Part shown: positions 44,937 through 55,525 of the stretch, piece after piece
Numbering within the stretch: the stretch's first letter is position 1
How the letters are laid out: every line of letters starts with the position of its first letter
Assembly: GCA_022266195.1 (NCBI GenBank)
Contig: WHVY01000005.1
Coordinates: forward strand, 3,100,001-3,164,000
Direction: 5' to 3'
DNA length: 64,000 bases
From: Tetranychus cinnabarinus
Taxonomy: Eukaryota; Arthropoda; Arachnida; Trombidiformes; Tetranychidae
Made by a program: the position numbers and the translations under genes
The notes under the pieces: generated by a model
The model's database searches: none
Told to the model about the DNA's origin: nothing
What the model saw: only the letters and a program-made list of their open reading frames with translations

Positions 44937-45990
44937 ATGACCACCAGAAGGAAAGCTAAAAAAGCTATTGAGGACATACAAACCGAGGATAAATATCAAG
45001 ATAAAGAAAATTTACTGAGAGCTTTAGACGATCATGGACCTAGTGTGCTCTACGATTTTGAGCTTTTGAAGTCGTATTTTCCTTCTAAATCTGACGGCCA
45101 AGTAAAGTAAGCTGAATAATTAGCAATTTCACTTTATCCATATCTTAACTATGTTTCATTTTTACAGATTTCTGGTCGATTCTTATGAGAAAAAAGGTAA
45201 AGATCTCAGTCTCAAACAAAATTATTTGGATCGATTCACCGAAATGAAGAATGTAAATCAGTGGCTATCAGTTATTTCAAACTGCGTTCCTTTCCCCGCT
45301 AAAAAAGACGATTTCTCTCGTGTTTTGTTGGATATTTTCACCCAGTTTTCTGAAGATACGATGAATGACTATTACGATAAGGTGAACGGTGATGAGGAAG
45401 AGGAAGAAGACGCTAGAGATCCTGAGGATGATGAGGATACTGACGCTGGTGAGGATAATGAAACTAATGAGGACAATGAAGAAGATGAGCAAGAGGAGCA
45501 AGATGAAAACAATCATAACAATGAGAGTGGAAATGGTCAGGAAAATCTGCAAGATGCTACTTCTGGAACTGTCGATGTAGAAGAGATAGATTATAACGCT
45601 ATCTATTCTTACTTCAATGAAATATTAAATAGAAGGTTTCCATTCCAGCTTCAAGATAAAGAAGCGGCAATAGCTCTTTCTCTGATGACAAATATTCGTG
45701 AGATGGTTGAACTGTTAAGAAATGAAAATGAGAAATCTTTTTTGCAAGCTGAATCTTGGTGGAAACCAACTGCAGCTATCACCAACGGTACAATAAATGG
45801 TCAAGCTGATAATCCTAATGGTAATGGAACAGCTAGTAATAGTGTAAATAATGAAATTAATCGTGATCAACCTGAATATTATGAAGATTTACCTCGATTT
45901 CGTAAAATAAGAGATTGTTTGAACCCTCTTAAAATTCCTAGCTGGATCTTAAATGACAATCACGACCTATTGTCTTCGTATCTCATTTAA
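44937..45990 (+). CDS. SNAPC2-like snRNA-activating complex subunit
   Basis: Tentative SNAPc subunit 2, which would act at snRNA gene promoters. Two exons, 44937-45106 and 45168-45990 (donor gtaagc, acceptor tttacag, Lys codon split AA/A), 330 residues. A basic N-terminus precedes a helical, SANT/Myb-like segment (ENLLRALDDHG, FELLKSYFPSKSDGQVKFLV), which in SNAPC2 reads similarly (LxxLLQA, then LRGRSEAEIRVFLQQL). A very acidic Asp/Glu run lies at about 137-175. Then comes EEIDYNAIYSYFNEIL, EAAIALSLMTNIREMVELL, like the SNAPC2 VDFEKIYKYL and ESAVVLDLLMSLPEELPLL block. The tail CLNPLKIPSWIL resembles the SNAPC2 C-terminal PLNPFLVP motif. The match is by memory and distant. The start codon overlaps the stop of an upstream frame (ATGA). 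Confidence 0.55.
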
Positions 45991-46137
45991 CTGCATTATT
46001 AATTGGTTCTAAAAAGACAAAAAAGGTTTTGGTTTAATCTCATTGATGGATTTTATTTAAATTTCCATTAGACATTAAGTGAAATCCAATGAAAAGACTT
46101 GATGGCCTAAAAGAGTCAACTTTTACTTAAAGATCTT

Positions 46138-46143
46138 AATAAA
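46138..46143 (+). terminator. Poly(A) signal of the SNAPC2-like gene
   Basis: AATAAA about 150 nt past the stop. It sits 5 nt from the stop codon of the convergent protease gene, so the two mRNAs probably overlap in antisense. Confidence 0.45.
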
Positions 46144-46147
46144 ATAA

Positions 46148-49100
46148 TCATAAAGTCTCAGCACCAGTTACAAAAGTTATCCACGGTAAAGCGTGTCGAA
46201 CATCCGTGAATATGCTGGGTTTCCTGGGAAAAGCACAAACATCAGATGGTTTCCAAGAAAAGACTCCGAGTAAATACCACCTTTGACGAAAGGGGTACAT
46301 AAGTGGTCCTCCATCGTCACCCTAAAAAGTGAATGTATGTAAAATTTCGTAGACTATAAAAAGAAGTTCAACTTGCGAATCATCTCTACTTACAAAGCAT
46401 ACATCAGCACCAGGTTTAGCCGCACAAAACATAGTATTTGTAATCACACTTTGATAAAACGAACGACAAGTTGATGCAGTGATGAGATCTAATTTGACTT
46501 GACGAAGCTTATTTGTTGGAGTTGAACCTATTTTTTATAATTTTAATAATTGTTATTTAATAAATTTTGCACTTCTGTGAACTTACCTTCAGCAACTGTT
46601 GATCCCCAACCCAAAGCTAAAGTTGTTATTCCATCAATAATCTCAAATGATGATCTGGGTAAACAAATTGGTCTATAATTGAATGAGTTTTGGTTACCTC
46701 TTGATGGAGTTAGTTTGAGAAGAGCATAATCATAATCGTAATTTTCAGTGGAAGATAATGGATGAAATGAGATTTTAGAAACTTTAAATAATTCTTTTGA
46801 AGACTCTTTTGCCGTTAAATCAAAACCTCCAAGAATAACTGTAAGATTACTTAAATTGAAATCCCATGATCGTGTCCTTGGATGAAAGAAATTCAAAGAA
46901 AGAAAAAAAATTCAATCAATTTGCATAAATTATGTTTCCGCAATAATTTTTAACTTACAATGATTTAATTTTTCTAGCTGAAGTCAAAATGTAATAAGGT
47001 GCAACCACAACTCCACCTCCTATGAAGTCTTTTCTATAACCTAAAGCAGCCTTGATCACGGAAAATAAACAAAGAATCAAATCAATTTGATTGACTAGAA
47101 CATTGACCAAAAATTGCAATGCTAACTTTATACTCACCATCCAAGGATATTCATTGGAATTGGTTTCTTTTCCTCCAATTACTCTAGAGTTTTTGATGTT
47201 CATTATACCACAGTTTTCCAAGTTAGGATAAATTGGTTTAGAATTTATTCCATTTTTAATGTTTGTCCCTGGGCTTGTTGGTCGTGGTGTTGATTGGCTT
47301 GATGGCATTGGTGTTGAAGAAGTTGATGGTTTATCAATATACACAGGACAGCTTTTTGATCCAATGGTATTATCTTGAATCCATTTCAAATACCTAGAGG
47401 TTCGAGTGTAAACGCCATAATAGAAGGGTCGACCACAACCAAGGCCAAATGACACCAAACCAACAGCATAAAGAGCCCCATCTCGTCTAAACATTAATGG
47501 TGATCCTGAGTCTCCTTGACATGAATCTTCGTCTTGATTACCTCCGGCACACATCATACTTGAAGTAATTACTTCTCCGTGAAACTCTTGACACTCTCGA
47601 TTGGTTACATAAGGAAGGGTAACATCTCTCAGTACCTTACTAGGAGCACCATCCTCATTAGTAAAGCCCCAACCAGCGACAGTTAAATTGTTAAACACAA
47701 CCATTTCTGGCGATGGCAAACAGATCGGAGCAACAGTAAACTGGTCAAATGTCAAGTTTCCGTCAATTTTTACTAACGCAATGTCATTATACAATGCTGA
47801 GCCAGTTTTCTTATAATTTTCGTGCATTTTGATTGAACGAATCCGATAATAAGTTCTGTCTACAGTAAGATCGTGAGCGCCAATAGCCAGTTTAACTGTT
47901 CTTGGATTGTAAGCTGGACTAGATGAATTGTCGAAACAATGAGCTGCTGTTAAAATATATTGATTTGTTATCACAGTTCCACCACAGAAAGGTTCACCAT
48001 TAAGTTTTAGAAAGGCTACCATCCAAGGATAACGATGCTTAGGATTAACTTCGTGACCACCAACGATTCTTTGATCAATATTCTCTGTACCGCAATCTGT
48101 TAGAAATTGTGGATATTATTATAATATTAATAGTTTCTTGGAATGAATGTCAAATAAATGCTACTTACAGCACTGAGTGTTGGCTTGGTAAGATGATGGT
48201 TTATTGCTACCGGTTGAAATGTATTGTGGAGTCCATGTTTTCCTCTCGATTTGCAATTTAAGTTGTTTCCCAATGGGCTGAAGAGCGATATACTCCATAG
48301 CAATCAATTGACTGTCCATAGACATTTGTCTCATAGAAGTTTGATTTACAATTGTCGGAACGATTCGACGATCATTAGATTCGATTGCAACCAGGAAGTC
48401 CAACTCATGTCCTATTGGTTGATCTTTTTTACGATAACGAAACGAAAAATTGAAATCAACCTGAGATTTGTCAGGATTCTCAACGAACCAAATACACCTG
48501 AAAGGTTCAGTTCCATTCCAAGCAGGAATCCATGTTGAAAAGGTGTTGATATCTGTCTTGGTGAATCTTTTGAAACAAGTTGTCTCAAAACGTTTAACAA
48601 TTAAATTTGAATTATTATGAATAGCATCTGAGCAAAGTGTCAAATTAAAATCATAAGAAGGAACAAAAATCCATATTCTTTCTTGTTGCTCGTCATACCT
48701 GATTCAGTGACAAAAAAATAAAAGACAGGTTAATGAACATTTCCAGTGACAATTAAACAAAAAATGCAAATAATCTAATATACTTACTCAGAAATTGTAT
48801 TATTCTGGTCAATATGAAAAATACCCAACGGACAAGAGTTTGAATCGGCTTGAATATTTTCCATAAGAATATCAATAAAAGCGTTTTTATCTGTTTTTTC
48901 AGACTTCAAAGATAATTCAAATTAGACGAAAAAGACGAAAAACGAAAGTTTAAATTAAAATAACTTACTTCTATGTATATTGATTTATATCCATTGGGAT
49001 TAGCTGGTAGCTGATTTAATTCAGTTGGAGATACTTCGATTGATTCATTTGGTTCAAGATCAAGATTATAAGTTGGATAAAAACTATAGATCGGGTTGAT

Positions 49101-49151
49101 TAAAATCCCAAGAATCACCAAAAAGTTGCTGAGATGAGTTGTCACCATCAT
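46148..49151 (-). CDS. Double-domain serine protease (active plus inactive)
   Basis: Secreted S1-family polyserase-like protein of 825 residues. Eight exons on the minus strand: 49151-48969, 48903-48788, 48698-48169, 48096-47138, 47050-46959, 46876-46587, 46527-46394 and 46321-46148; all borders are GT-AG and in frame. A signal peptide covers about 1-24. Residues 25-276 form a Cys-poor, CUB-like prodomain (tentative). The first trypsin domain follows R286/IVGG, with His329 (TAAHC), Asp381 (YNDIALVKI) and Ser473 (CQGDSGSPL). Asp467 six residues before the Ser predicts cleavage after Arg/Lys. A Ser/Thr/Pro linker leads to a second domain (SR/VIGGKE). There TAAHC is replaced by TSARK and GDSGG by GDDGG, so His and Ser are lost and it should be inactive. 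A binding or cofactor role is inferred. Part of the exon with the first domain recurs at 51919-52246. Confidence 0.9.
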
Positions 49152-49841
49152 GGTGGCTGGCCGAGTATTGACAATGGAAGCAACCAGTTACATTGACTAA
49201 TTAACACGAGCTGAATCATCACCACAATTGTCATTATGATGATATTATTATAATTAAAGACAAAACTATGGACAAGAAGAAGGAGAACAAAACAAAGATG
49301 AAAATAAAAGCGAGCGTAACAATGAACAGTTAAAAAGAAGACAAAAGATGGCATCACAAATAGGAAAGACGACAAAATTGATTGACGGTTTTGTTTGATT
49401 TTGAAAATAAATCAAATCAATGAGAAGACATTAAAATAAAGTCGACTAAAACTGTGTGTTCATGCTAAATCATCCTGCCTTGATTTAATTGTTTACATGT
49501 TAATAGCCTTGATTGTAAATGATTATTTATGAAAACCGATGAAAAGTGTAACATTGTTTAGGAATTGTTAATTCCTTTAATTCATTCGCAACCATTTGTT
49601 AATATAGTTATTGTATTAACGACGTTAAATTATCCTTAATTATTCATACTACATATTTAATTGTTATGGTGAATATATGGTTAATGAAATGATTGTAATG
49701 AATTCAAATAAACAAGCTTACTGTCAATGAAAATTGGAAATATTGTCCTTTATCCATTTTAAAGAGTGAAGTTTAAAGTCTCAAAAAAAGACTTTACTTT
49801 TACTCAATGCTAACCAATATTCTGGACTTGCCACTTGAATC
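49152..49841. other. Intergenic, protease promoter region
   Basis: AT-rich. No TATA box is clear upstream of 49151. The frame at 49148-49375 is hydrophobic and probably chance. Nothing else was seen. Confidence 0.5.
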
Positions 49842-50252
49842 CTAAGTCTTCATTAGGTTTGTAACTTTATTTATGGTCAATATCCCATGATGATGAATGT
49901 ACATTGTATTCCAATGAAAACTGTTCTTTGGCCAAGATTCATTTGCAATCGTTTTCAAGTTTTTCAAACTTTTATAAACGCTTAGAACAAACTGGTTAAA
50001 GGTTAGCTTGTTAGCAATAGAGTTTGCACTACAAACGTAATTTTTGGATATTTTCGCGTTTTGCTCTTTGCAAAAAGTTTTGCTACCCACTTGCGATCCA
50101 TCAGGGCATTCTGATAACCCATACAAAAACGCAATTGGCGAGCATTGGGTTTTGTAATGCATCTCATCGTCTGTCTGGGTGTGAATGAAATCCATGACCG
50201 AGGCGATCATGATGAAGACAAGAAGAATTGTTGAAAAAGTAAGGAAATTCAT
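49842..50252 (-). CDS. Six-Cys secreted family, copy A (diverged or broken)
   Basis: First member of the tandem family. It has the family signal peptide (MNFLTFSTILLVFIMIASVM) and the first four cysteines with family-like context (ECPDGSQVG, FCKEQNAKIS, YVCSANSI). After the fourth cysteine the similarity stops: the expected C-x12-C-x6-C end is absent and the frame runs on for about 50 residues of unrelated sequence to 136 aa. The 3' flank with the conserved AATAAA block of the other copies is also missing. It is either a truncated, recombined copy or a derived gene; function unknown. Confidence 0.5.
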   Translation of the reverse strand: MNFLTFSTILLVFIMIASVMDFIHTQTDDEMHYKTQCSPIAFLYGLSECPDGSQVGSKTFCKEQNAKISKNYVCSANSIANKLTFNQFVLSVYKSLKNLKTIANESWPKNSFHWNTMYIHHHGILTINKVTNLMKT

Positions 50253-51240
50253 TTTATGAACTTATAATGATGGCACGTAATGATACATTCAATGAAAAAC
50301 CATCGTAGATAAGGAGCCTGAAAAATCAAATAATATCTGGTTCTACAGCTGAACGAAATGAAATTTTTCAACTTTGAAAGTGATTTTATCGAAACCAGCT
50401 AGAAATCAGAGAAATCTTTTAATTACATGAATGGTTTCAGTTCTTATGTTGCTAAAGGAAACTCTTAACTCGAAAGTAAAAGTTTTGGACTTATAAATCA
50501 ACAATAAAACATAACGTTCATTATACTAAACAAATTATCTGTTTATTTAATTCTTCTGAATTTAGATCGTTTTTCCGATCACCCTGAATAGATCTTCTCA
50601 AGAAACTGAGTTCCTAAAAATCTCAAGTATTTTTTGTTGCTGTAGTCCAATTATGTCATCGTTCTGTAGTAAGTTTCTTTGCCACAATTTTGGCGTAAAA
50701 ATGACTAATCAGGAAAGTTTTTTCATTGATCAGGTTACAATAAATCGACTTCTCAATGCAAACCCATCGCCAGAATAAGAAATACAAAAAAGGATATTTT
50801 TAGCTTTTGTATAATAACATTTTTATAATATTATTCATTTTGTAATCAATAAAGCCTTTCTCCAAGAGCACTCAATAAATTTCACTTCGAGTTGAGATTT
50901 GCTCCTTTTTGGTTGCAGGGCGTAAACTGATTCCGTCTGTTCAATTAAAAAGTTTCCCGTTGTAATACATTCGTTGAAAATTTGATCTTTTTTGTACACG
51001 ATTTTTCACCTATCAATTTTTATTTAGCTTGAATAAAATTATGATTTTTCTATGGGAAAATCACAGGATTGTAAGACAGAAAGCGATAAATGTAGATAAT
51101 CATTGAGAAAATTATTATTTTGTTTCAGTACAGAATTAATCTGCTTTTATTTCAGGATGGTTGAATTCAGAATAACGACAATAAAGATACATAAGTCTAG
51201 TTAGTATATTTATTTTTATTAAGTTACATTAACTAAAAGC
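50253..51240. other. Spacer between copies A and B
   Basis: AT-rich. The stretch near 50580-50760 resembles, in weakened form, sequence near 54190-54370 upstream of copy E, consistent with duplication of the whole unit. The conserved 3' block of copy B with TTTATT (AATAAA on the minus strand) lies near 51145. Confidence 0.45.
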
Positions 51241-51561
51241 TTAAGGATTTGACTGCGATTTGCAGTATGACATCAATATGGCGCAAAAGTCACCTTGACG
51301 TGTTACTATGGAAAATGCACTACATTCGTACTTTTTGGACATTTCCTTTTTGTTTTGCTCGTTACAATAATTTAATAGTTGTTTAGGAGTCACTTGTTTT
51401 TTATCAGGACACGTTGGTTCTGGGAAGGACGAAACCAACAGTGGATTGCAAAGCTTTTCGTAGGCAGGATCTGTAGGCATCCCCTGAGCGTGAATGAAAT
51501 CCATGACCGAGGAAATCATGATGAAACCAAGAAGAATTGTTGAAAAAGTAGAGAAATTCAT
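51241..51561 (-). CDS. Six-Cys secreted family, copy B
   Basis: A 106-residue predicted secreted protein, no intron. Signal peptide at 1-24 (MNFSTFSTILLGFIMISSVM). The mature part has six cysteines with spacing 12-14-13-12-6, slightly longer in the first and third loops than copies D, E and F. Motifs shared with the family are CPDKKQVTPKQ, CNEQNKK, YECSAFSIVTRQGDFC and SYC near the end. The ATG is preceded by the family 5' UTR and by a TATA box at 51667-51675. No known family was recognised; roles such as salivary effector or extracellular defence protein are only guesses. Confidence 0.7.
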   Translation of the reverse strand: MNFSTFSTILLGFIMISSVMDFIHAQGMPTDPAYEKLCNPLLVSSFPEPTCPDKKQVTPKQLLNYCNEQNKKEMSKKYECSAFSIVTRQGDFCAILMSYCKSQSNP

Positions 51562-51918
51562 TTTATGAACAATGATATAACGATGGCAAGAAACTAGAAA
51601 TTATATCGAGCAATGTTAACGAAAGAAACTGTTTTGTAGAAGTGATTTTCAGTTACAGAATTCATTCCTTTTATACATCTTGAAGTATATTCAGGTTTCT
51701 TGAAAACAATTAAAAAGAGGTTAAATTAATTCATTTAGAATGAGTTTAAATGTCAATGTATTCACTTTGACTATTTATCTAATTACTAATAGACATAGTA
51801 TCAACATCGGTATAAGTGGTGTGACATTCTCAAACCATTTTTGTGTATCTCATTAATTGGACATTTGCTTTTTCAATTTGATGGCAAATATAATGTCAAT
51901 ACAGACACAGAATTTAAT
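51562..51918. promoter_or_regulatory. Upstream block of copy B
   Basis: A minus-strand TATA box (TATAAAAGG) lies at 51667-51675. A distal conserved block around 51719-51780 (GAGTTTAAATGTCAATGTA, TTCACTT, TATTTATCTAA) is shared with copies D, E and F. Confidence 0.55.
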
Positions 51919-52246
51919 ACAGCATAAAGAGCCCCATCTCGTCTAAACATTAATGGTGATCCTGAGTCTCCTTGACATGAATCTTCGTCTTGATTACCTC
52001 CGGCACACATCATACTTGAAGTAATTACTTCTCCGTGAAACTCTTGACACTCTCGATTGGTTACATAGGGAAGGGTAACATCTCTCAGTACCTTACTAGG
52101 AGCACCATCCTCATTAGTAAAGCCCCAACCAGCGACAGTTAAATTGTTAAAGACAACCATTTCTGGTGATGGCAAACAGATTGGAGCAACTGTAAACTGT
52201 CAAGTTTCCGTCAATTTTTACTAACGCAATGTCATTATACAATGCT
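51919..52246 (-). pseudogene. Fragment of the serine protease exon
   Basis: 328 bp nearly identical (a handful of substitutions and one 8-bp deletion) to 47463-47798 of the protease gene, in the same orientation. It covers from near NDIALVKI through CQGDSGSPL, with the deletion breaking the frame near its start. It lacks the His region, start codon and flanking exons, so it is not a gene. It is embedded between copies B and C of the six-Cys family. Confidence 0.92.
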
Positions 52247-52295
52247 AAACCATCTGAGAAAATCACTGATATCATATTGATTTTACTGAATTTCC

Positions 52296-52597
52296 TTAAC
52301 TAAAAACTTAAGGATTTAACTTTGATTCGCAGTATACCAGCAATAAGGTGCAAAAGTTATAGCGACGTGTTATAGTGGGCAATGCTGTACAATCATACTT
52401 ACTAGATATTTTCTTTCTGTTTAACTTACTGCGAAAACTTTTCAGTAGTCATTTCCGTTCCATCAAAACATGTTGGTACTGGCATGGACAGATGCGAATT
52501 AGGAGCGCAAACCTTTCGGTAAAAAAGTATCCCCTGAGTTTGAATGGAATCCATGATGAAACAAGAAGAGTTACTGCAGAAGAAGAGAGATTCATTT
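52296..52597 (-). pseudogene. Six-Cys secreted family, copy C (broken)
   Basis: Clear remnant of a copy related to copy B: a start region with ATGAATCTCTCTTC, a shortened signal-peptide region, then matching blocks (for example ATCCCCTGAG near 52529 and AACGTGTTA-like sequence near 52370) with several small deletions. The frame is interrupted, including by early stops. Its upstream side abuts the 3' block of copy D (TTTATT near 52664). Confidence 0.8.
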
Positions 52598-52758
52598 TAA
52601 AATCATTAAGCCCCAAAATTGTAAAACGATGAATGTAGAGAATCATCAAATTGAATTAAATTGCTTTTATTTTAGGATAGTTAAATTTAACATAATGACG
52701 ATAAAATAATAACTCATGATACGAGATTCATTTTTTCAAAGTTACATCAACTGAGAAC

Positions 52759-53043
52759 TTACGACTTAGACATTGAATCGCAATATTTTTTCAAAGTCTC
52801 GCAATAGTCACCATGATGTGAAATAATGGCATATGTTCTACAAGTTTGTTTTCCGGCCATTTTGTTCTGCTTAGAGCAAAATTGTCTCAGTTGTTCCGCG
52901 GTCGGTGCCGTTCCATCGGAACATTTATTATTTGCATATGGAACCATTAAGCATTCTCCTGGTTGCTGTGTTCGAATTGCATCCATAACCGAAGAGATTA
53001 TGATAAAAACGAGAATAATGGTCGAAAAAGACGGGAATTTCAT
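52759..53043 (-). CDS. Six-Cys secreted family, copy D
   Basis: 94 residues, no intron. Signal peptide MKFPSFSTIILVFIIISSVM at the start. Six cysteines with spacing 9-14-11-12-6: GECLM, KCSDGTAPT, FCSKQNK, QTCRTYAI, DYCETLKKYC. It ends SMSKS. Downstream is the shared 3' block with AATAAA (52664 region); upstream is the shared promoter with the TATA box at 53140-53148, 105 bp from the ATG. It is closest to copy F. The function is unknown; the small size, secretion signal and an even number of cysteines suggest a disulfide-stabilised extracellular protein. Confidence 0.78.
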   Translation of the reverse strand: MKFPSFSTIILVFIIISSVMDAIRTQQPGECLMVPYANNKCSDGTAPTAEQLRQFCSKQNKMAGKQTCRTYAIISHHGDYCETLKKYCDSMSKS

Positions 53044-53139
53044 TTTACAGACTTATAATGATAGCAAGAAACTAGAAAGGATATTGACCAATGTGACTGA
53101 AAGAAAGAGTGAAAGTGATTTTCAGTTACAGAATTCATT

Positions 53140-53148
53140 CTTTTTATA
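53140..53148 (-). promoter_or_regulatory. TATA box of copy D
   Basis: TATAAAAAG on the minus strand. The same box, at the same distance and in the same context (GAATGAATTC downstream of it), precedes copies E (54986-54994) and F (59792-59800). Confidence 0.7.
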
Positions 53149-53315
53149 CTTCCATAAGAATATTCAGGTTCTTCAAAACAATTAAAACAAAAGAGGTTAA
53201 ATTAATTCATTAACAATGAGTTTAAATGTCAATGTATTCACTTCGCTATTTATCTAACTATTTAGTTAATTATTAAGTTGTATCACTTTGCTCGAAAGAC
53301 AGTTTTACATATAAG

Positions 53316-54122
53316 AGGTGATAAATAAAAAATGAGACAAGATTCAAACTCTAATATTTAAGTAGTTTTTTGGTTTAATTTATTAAATTTAGTTTTAATT
53401 TGATTATTGAGAATTAGTAATTATTATTAGACCAAACTAGCCCGTAACTTTGACCTCAACCCTATTTATTAAACGTTGAAAGTGCGCGGTGTAAATTTTA
53501 TGCAGTAAATTTCATGGCATAAAATAAAAAATGGCACCAGCTTTAAATCCTTTTAATTAACCAATTTATTTGAATTGATCATTGTTATTGAGTGCAAATA
53601 AAAGAAAATAAAATTTTCAATAATCTGAGTGAGTTTCATTAATTTTGATTGAATTTTTCACCTGAAAAACTGACTTCAAAGATGAAAAACTTGAAAAAAT
53701 AAATTTTAAACGGCAAAAAAGGCCACTTTTTCAGATAAAAAATTCAATCAAAATCAATGAAACTCACTCAGATTATGGCAAATATCATTCTCTCTTATTG
53801 GCACCCAATAACAATGTTCAATTCAAATTAATTCATTAATTATTAAGATTTAAAGGTAGTGCCATTCTCTCTTACCTTCTTCATGTATGCCTAATCTACA
53901 TACAGTGTAATGTTAAAAGTCATAACCAACAAAATTTTTCGCACTTACTTTAAGCGTTGACTAAATGTGACTGAGTTCGAATTTTTGGATTGTACTGAAC
54001 ATTGACCTTTTTCTATTCTTAATAATTGAATTAAAACTAAATTTGATTAAATAAACCTAATAATTACCTAAATATTAGGGTTTAAATTTTGTCTCATTTT
54101 TTATTTATCACCTCTTACTCCT
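53316..54122. repeat. Imperfect palindromic element of about 0.8 kb
   Basis: The outer ends (AGAGGTGATAAATAAAAAAT at 53319, inverted near 54095-54114) and the inner arms (CTGAGTGAGTTTCATT at 53624, inverted near 53758-53776) pair almost throughout. The arms are about 53316-53665 and 53737-54122 with a spacer of about 70 bp. I estimate 75% identity. There is no coding capacity. It is a foldback or MITE-like insertion between copies D and E; no clear target duplication was found. Confidence 0.8.
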
Positions 54123-54604
54123 AACCCAACAATCAACCATCAATCTGAATACAAAAAAGTTTTTCCCCGAAATTCAATAGTAAAAGATACGGATTCTGGG
54201 GTTTTCCCCACCCTGTTTAAACGCTAATTTCTCAGCAACCTGAATTCCGAAAAAAGTTCTGACTATTTTTAGTCACTGAAGTTTAATCAGGGCTTTCATC
54301 CTATGTAAAAATTCTTTAGAACCCGTTTAGTTTTGTCACAATCTTCCCGCAAAAATTTCCTAGTTTGACTTTATATATTGTATAGATAATAATCACACGC
54401 TGAGTAAAGTTATAGTTTCCGTTTACAAGCCACATAATTGTGAGAAAATGGTAAATGTAAAAAATCATTTAGACAACAAATATTTTATTTCAGTGCAGAA
54501 TTAAACTGCTTTTATTTCAGGATGATTAAATTTAGCATAATGACAATAAAATGATATTAGTCTAGATATCAAATTCATTTTTGCAAAGTACATTAACTGA
54601 GAAC
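54123..54604. other. Spacer and 3' block of copy E
   Basis: Contains the conserved 3' block of copy E (about 54470-54600) with TTTATT near 54512 (AATAAA on the minus strand). The remainder is AT-rich, with weak similarity to 50580-50760. Confidence 0.5.
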
Positions 54605-54889
54605 TCAAGGCTTAGATTTTGACTCGCAATATTTCTTCAAAGTCTCGCAAAAACTGAATCGTTGCACAGCAATGCCATATGCGTTACAAGTTTCTGTTGG
54701 ATCATTTTTCAATTGTTCTAAGCAAAATATGACTAGTTTTTCAGTGGTAGGTTCCGTTCCATCAGGGCATCTCTTATATGCACCCATAGTCTCAGTGCAT
54801 CTGTCTGGTTCCTCAGTGTGAATGAAATCCATGACGGAGGCGATCATGATGAAGGCAAGAAGAATTGTTGAAAAAGTAGGGAAATTCAT
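54605..54889 (-). CDS. Six-Cys secreted family, copy E
   Basis: 94 residues, no intron. Signal peptide MNFPTFSTILLAFIMIASVM. Six cysteines with spacing 9-14-11-12-6: DRCTE, RCPDGTEPTTEK, FCLEQLKND, ETCNAYGIA, SFCETLKKYCESKSKP. The last 13 residues are nearly the same as in copy F, while loops 1-4 differ, so the C-terminus and signal peptide are the conserved ends and the middle is variable. The TATA box is at 54986-54994. Function unknown. Confidence 0.78.
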   Translation of the reverse strand: MNFPTFSTILLAFIMIASVMDFIHTEEPDRCTETMGAYKRCPDGTEPTTEKLVIFCLEQLKNDPTETCNAYGIAVQRFSFCETLKKYCESKSKP

Positions 54890-55525
54890 TTTATAAACTT
54901 AAAATGATAGCATCAAATCAGAAGTTATATTGAACAATGTGAATGAAAGAAACAGAGAAAGTGATTTTCAGTTAGCGAATTCATTCTTTTTATACTTCTA
55001 TAAGTAAATTCAGCTTCTTTAAAACAATTAAAACAAAAGAGGTTAAATTAATTCATTAACAATGAGTTTAAATGTCAATGTATTCACTTCGCTATTTATC
55101 TAATTATAATACAAATAGCCATGGGTTCAATATTTGTATATGTGAAAATGTCACACCACTTTTGTGGATCTCATGATCATTTGCTTTTTCAAGAAATGAT
55201 CATAAAACGATTTTAATGTCAAAGTATCTGGAGTGAAAGGTTCATAATGAATAATAGATTTTACAGAAATAGTAAATAACAGCTCGTGTATAAGATCAAC
55301 AACCTTTTTGCAAACATGGTTAAATGAAAAGTGTTTAAATCAATTTAAACCACTACGTTTAGGGTAACCAGTATTTAATCAAATGATTAAATTATATAAA
55401 CGGATGCCTTTTTGAAATTGGTTGACTTAATAGTTAACTGACACTGTTAACCAAATATGCACAGTTTGCTCAAAAGACAATGAACAAGAGAGTGATTAGA
55501 ACTGATAAAAATTAAAATAACATAG

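Noticed and set aside
48224..48538. 104-codon + frame opposite the protease prodomain exon
   Set aside because: Antisense to a supported exon, with no start context or features.
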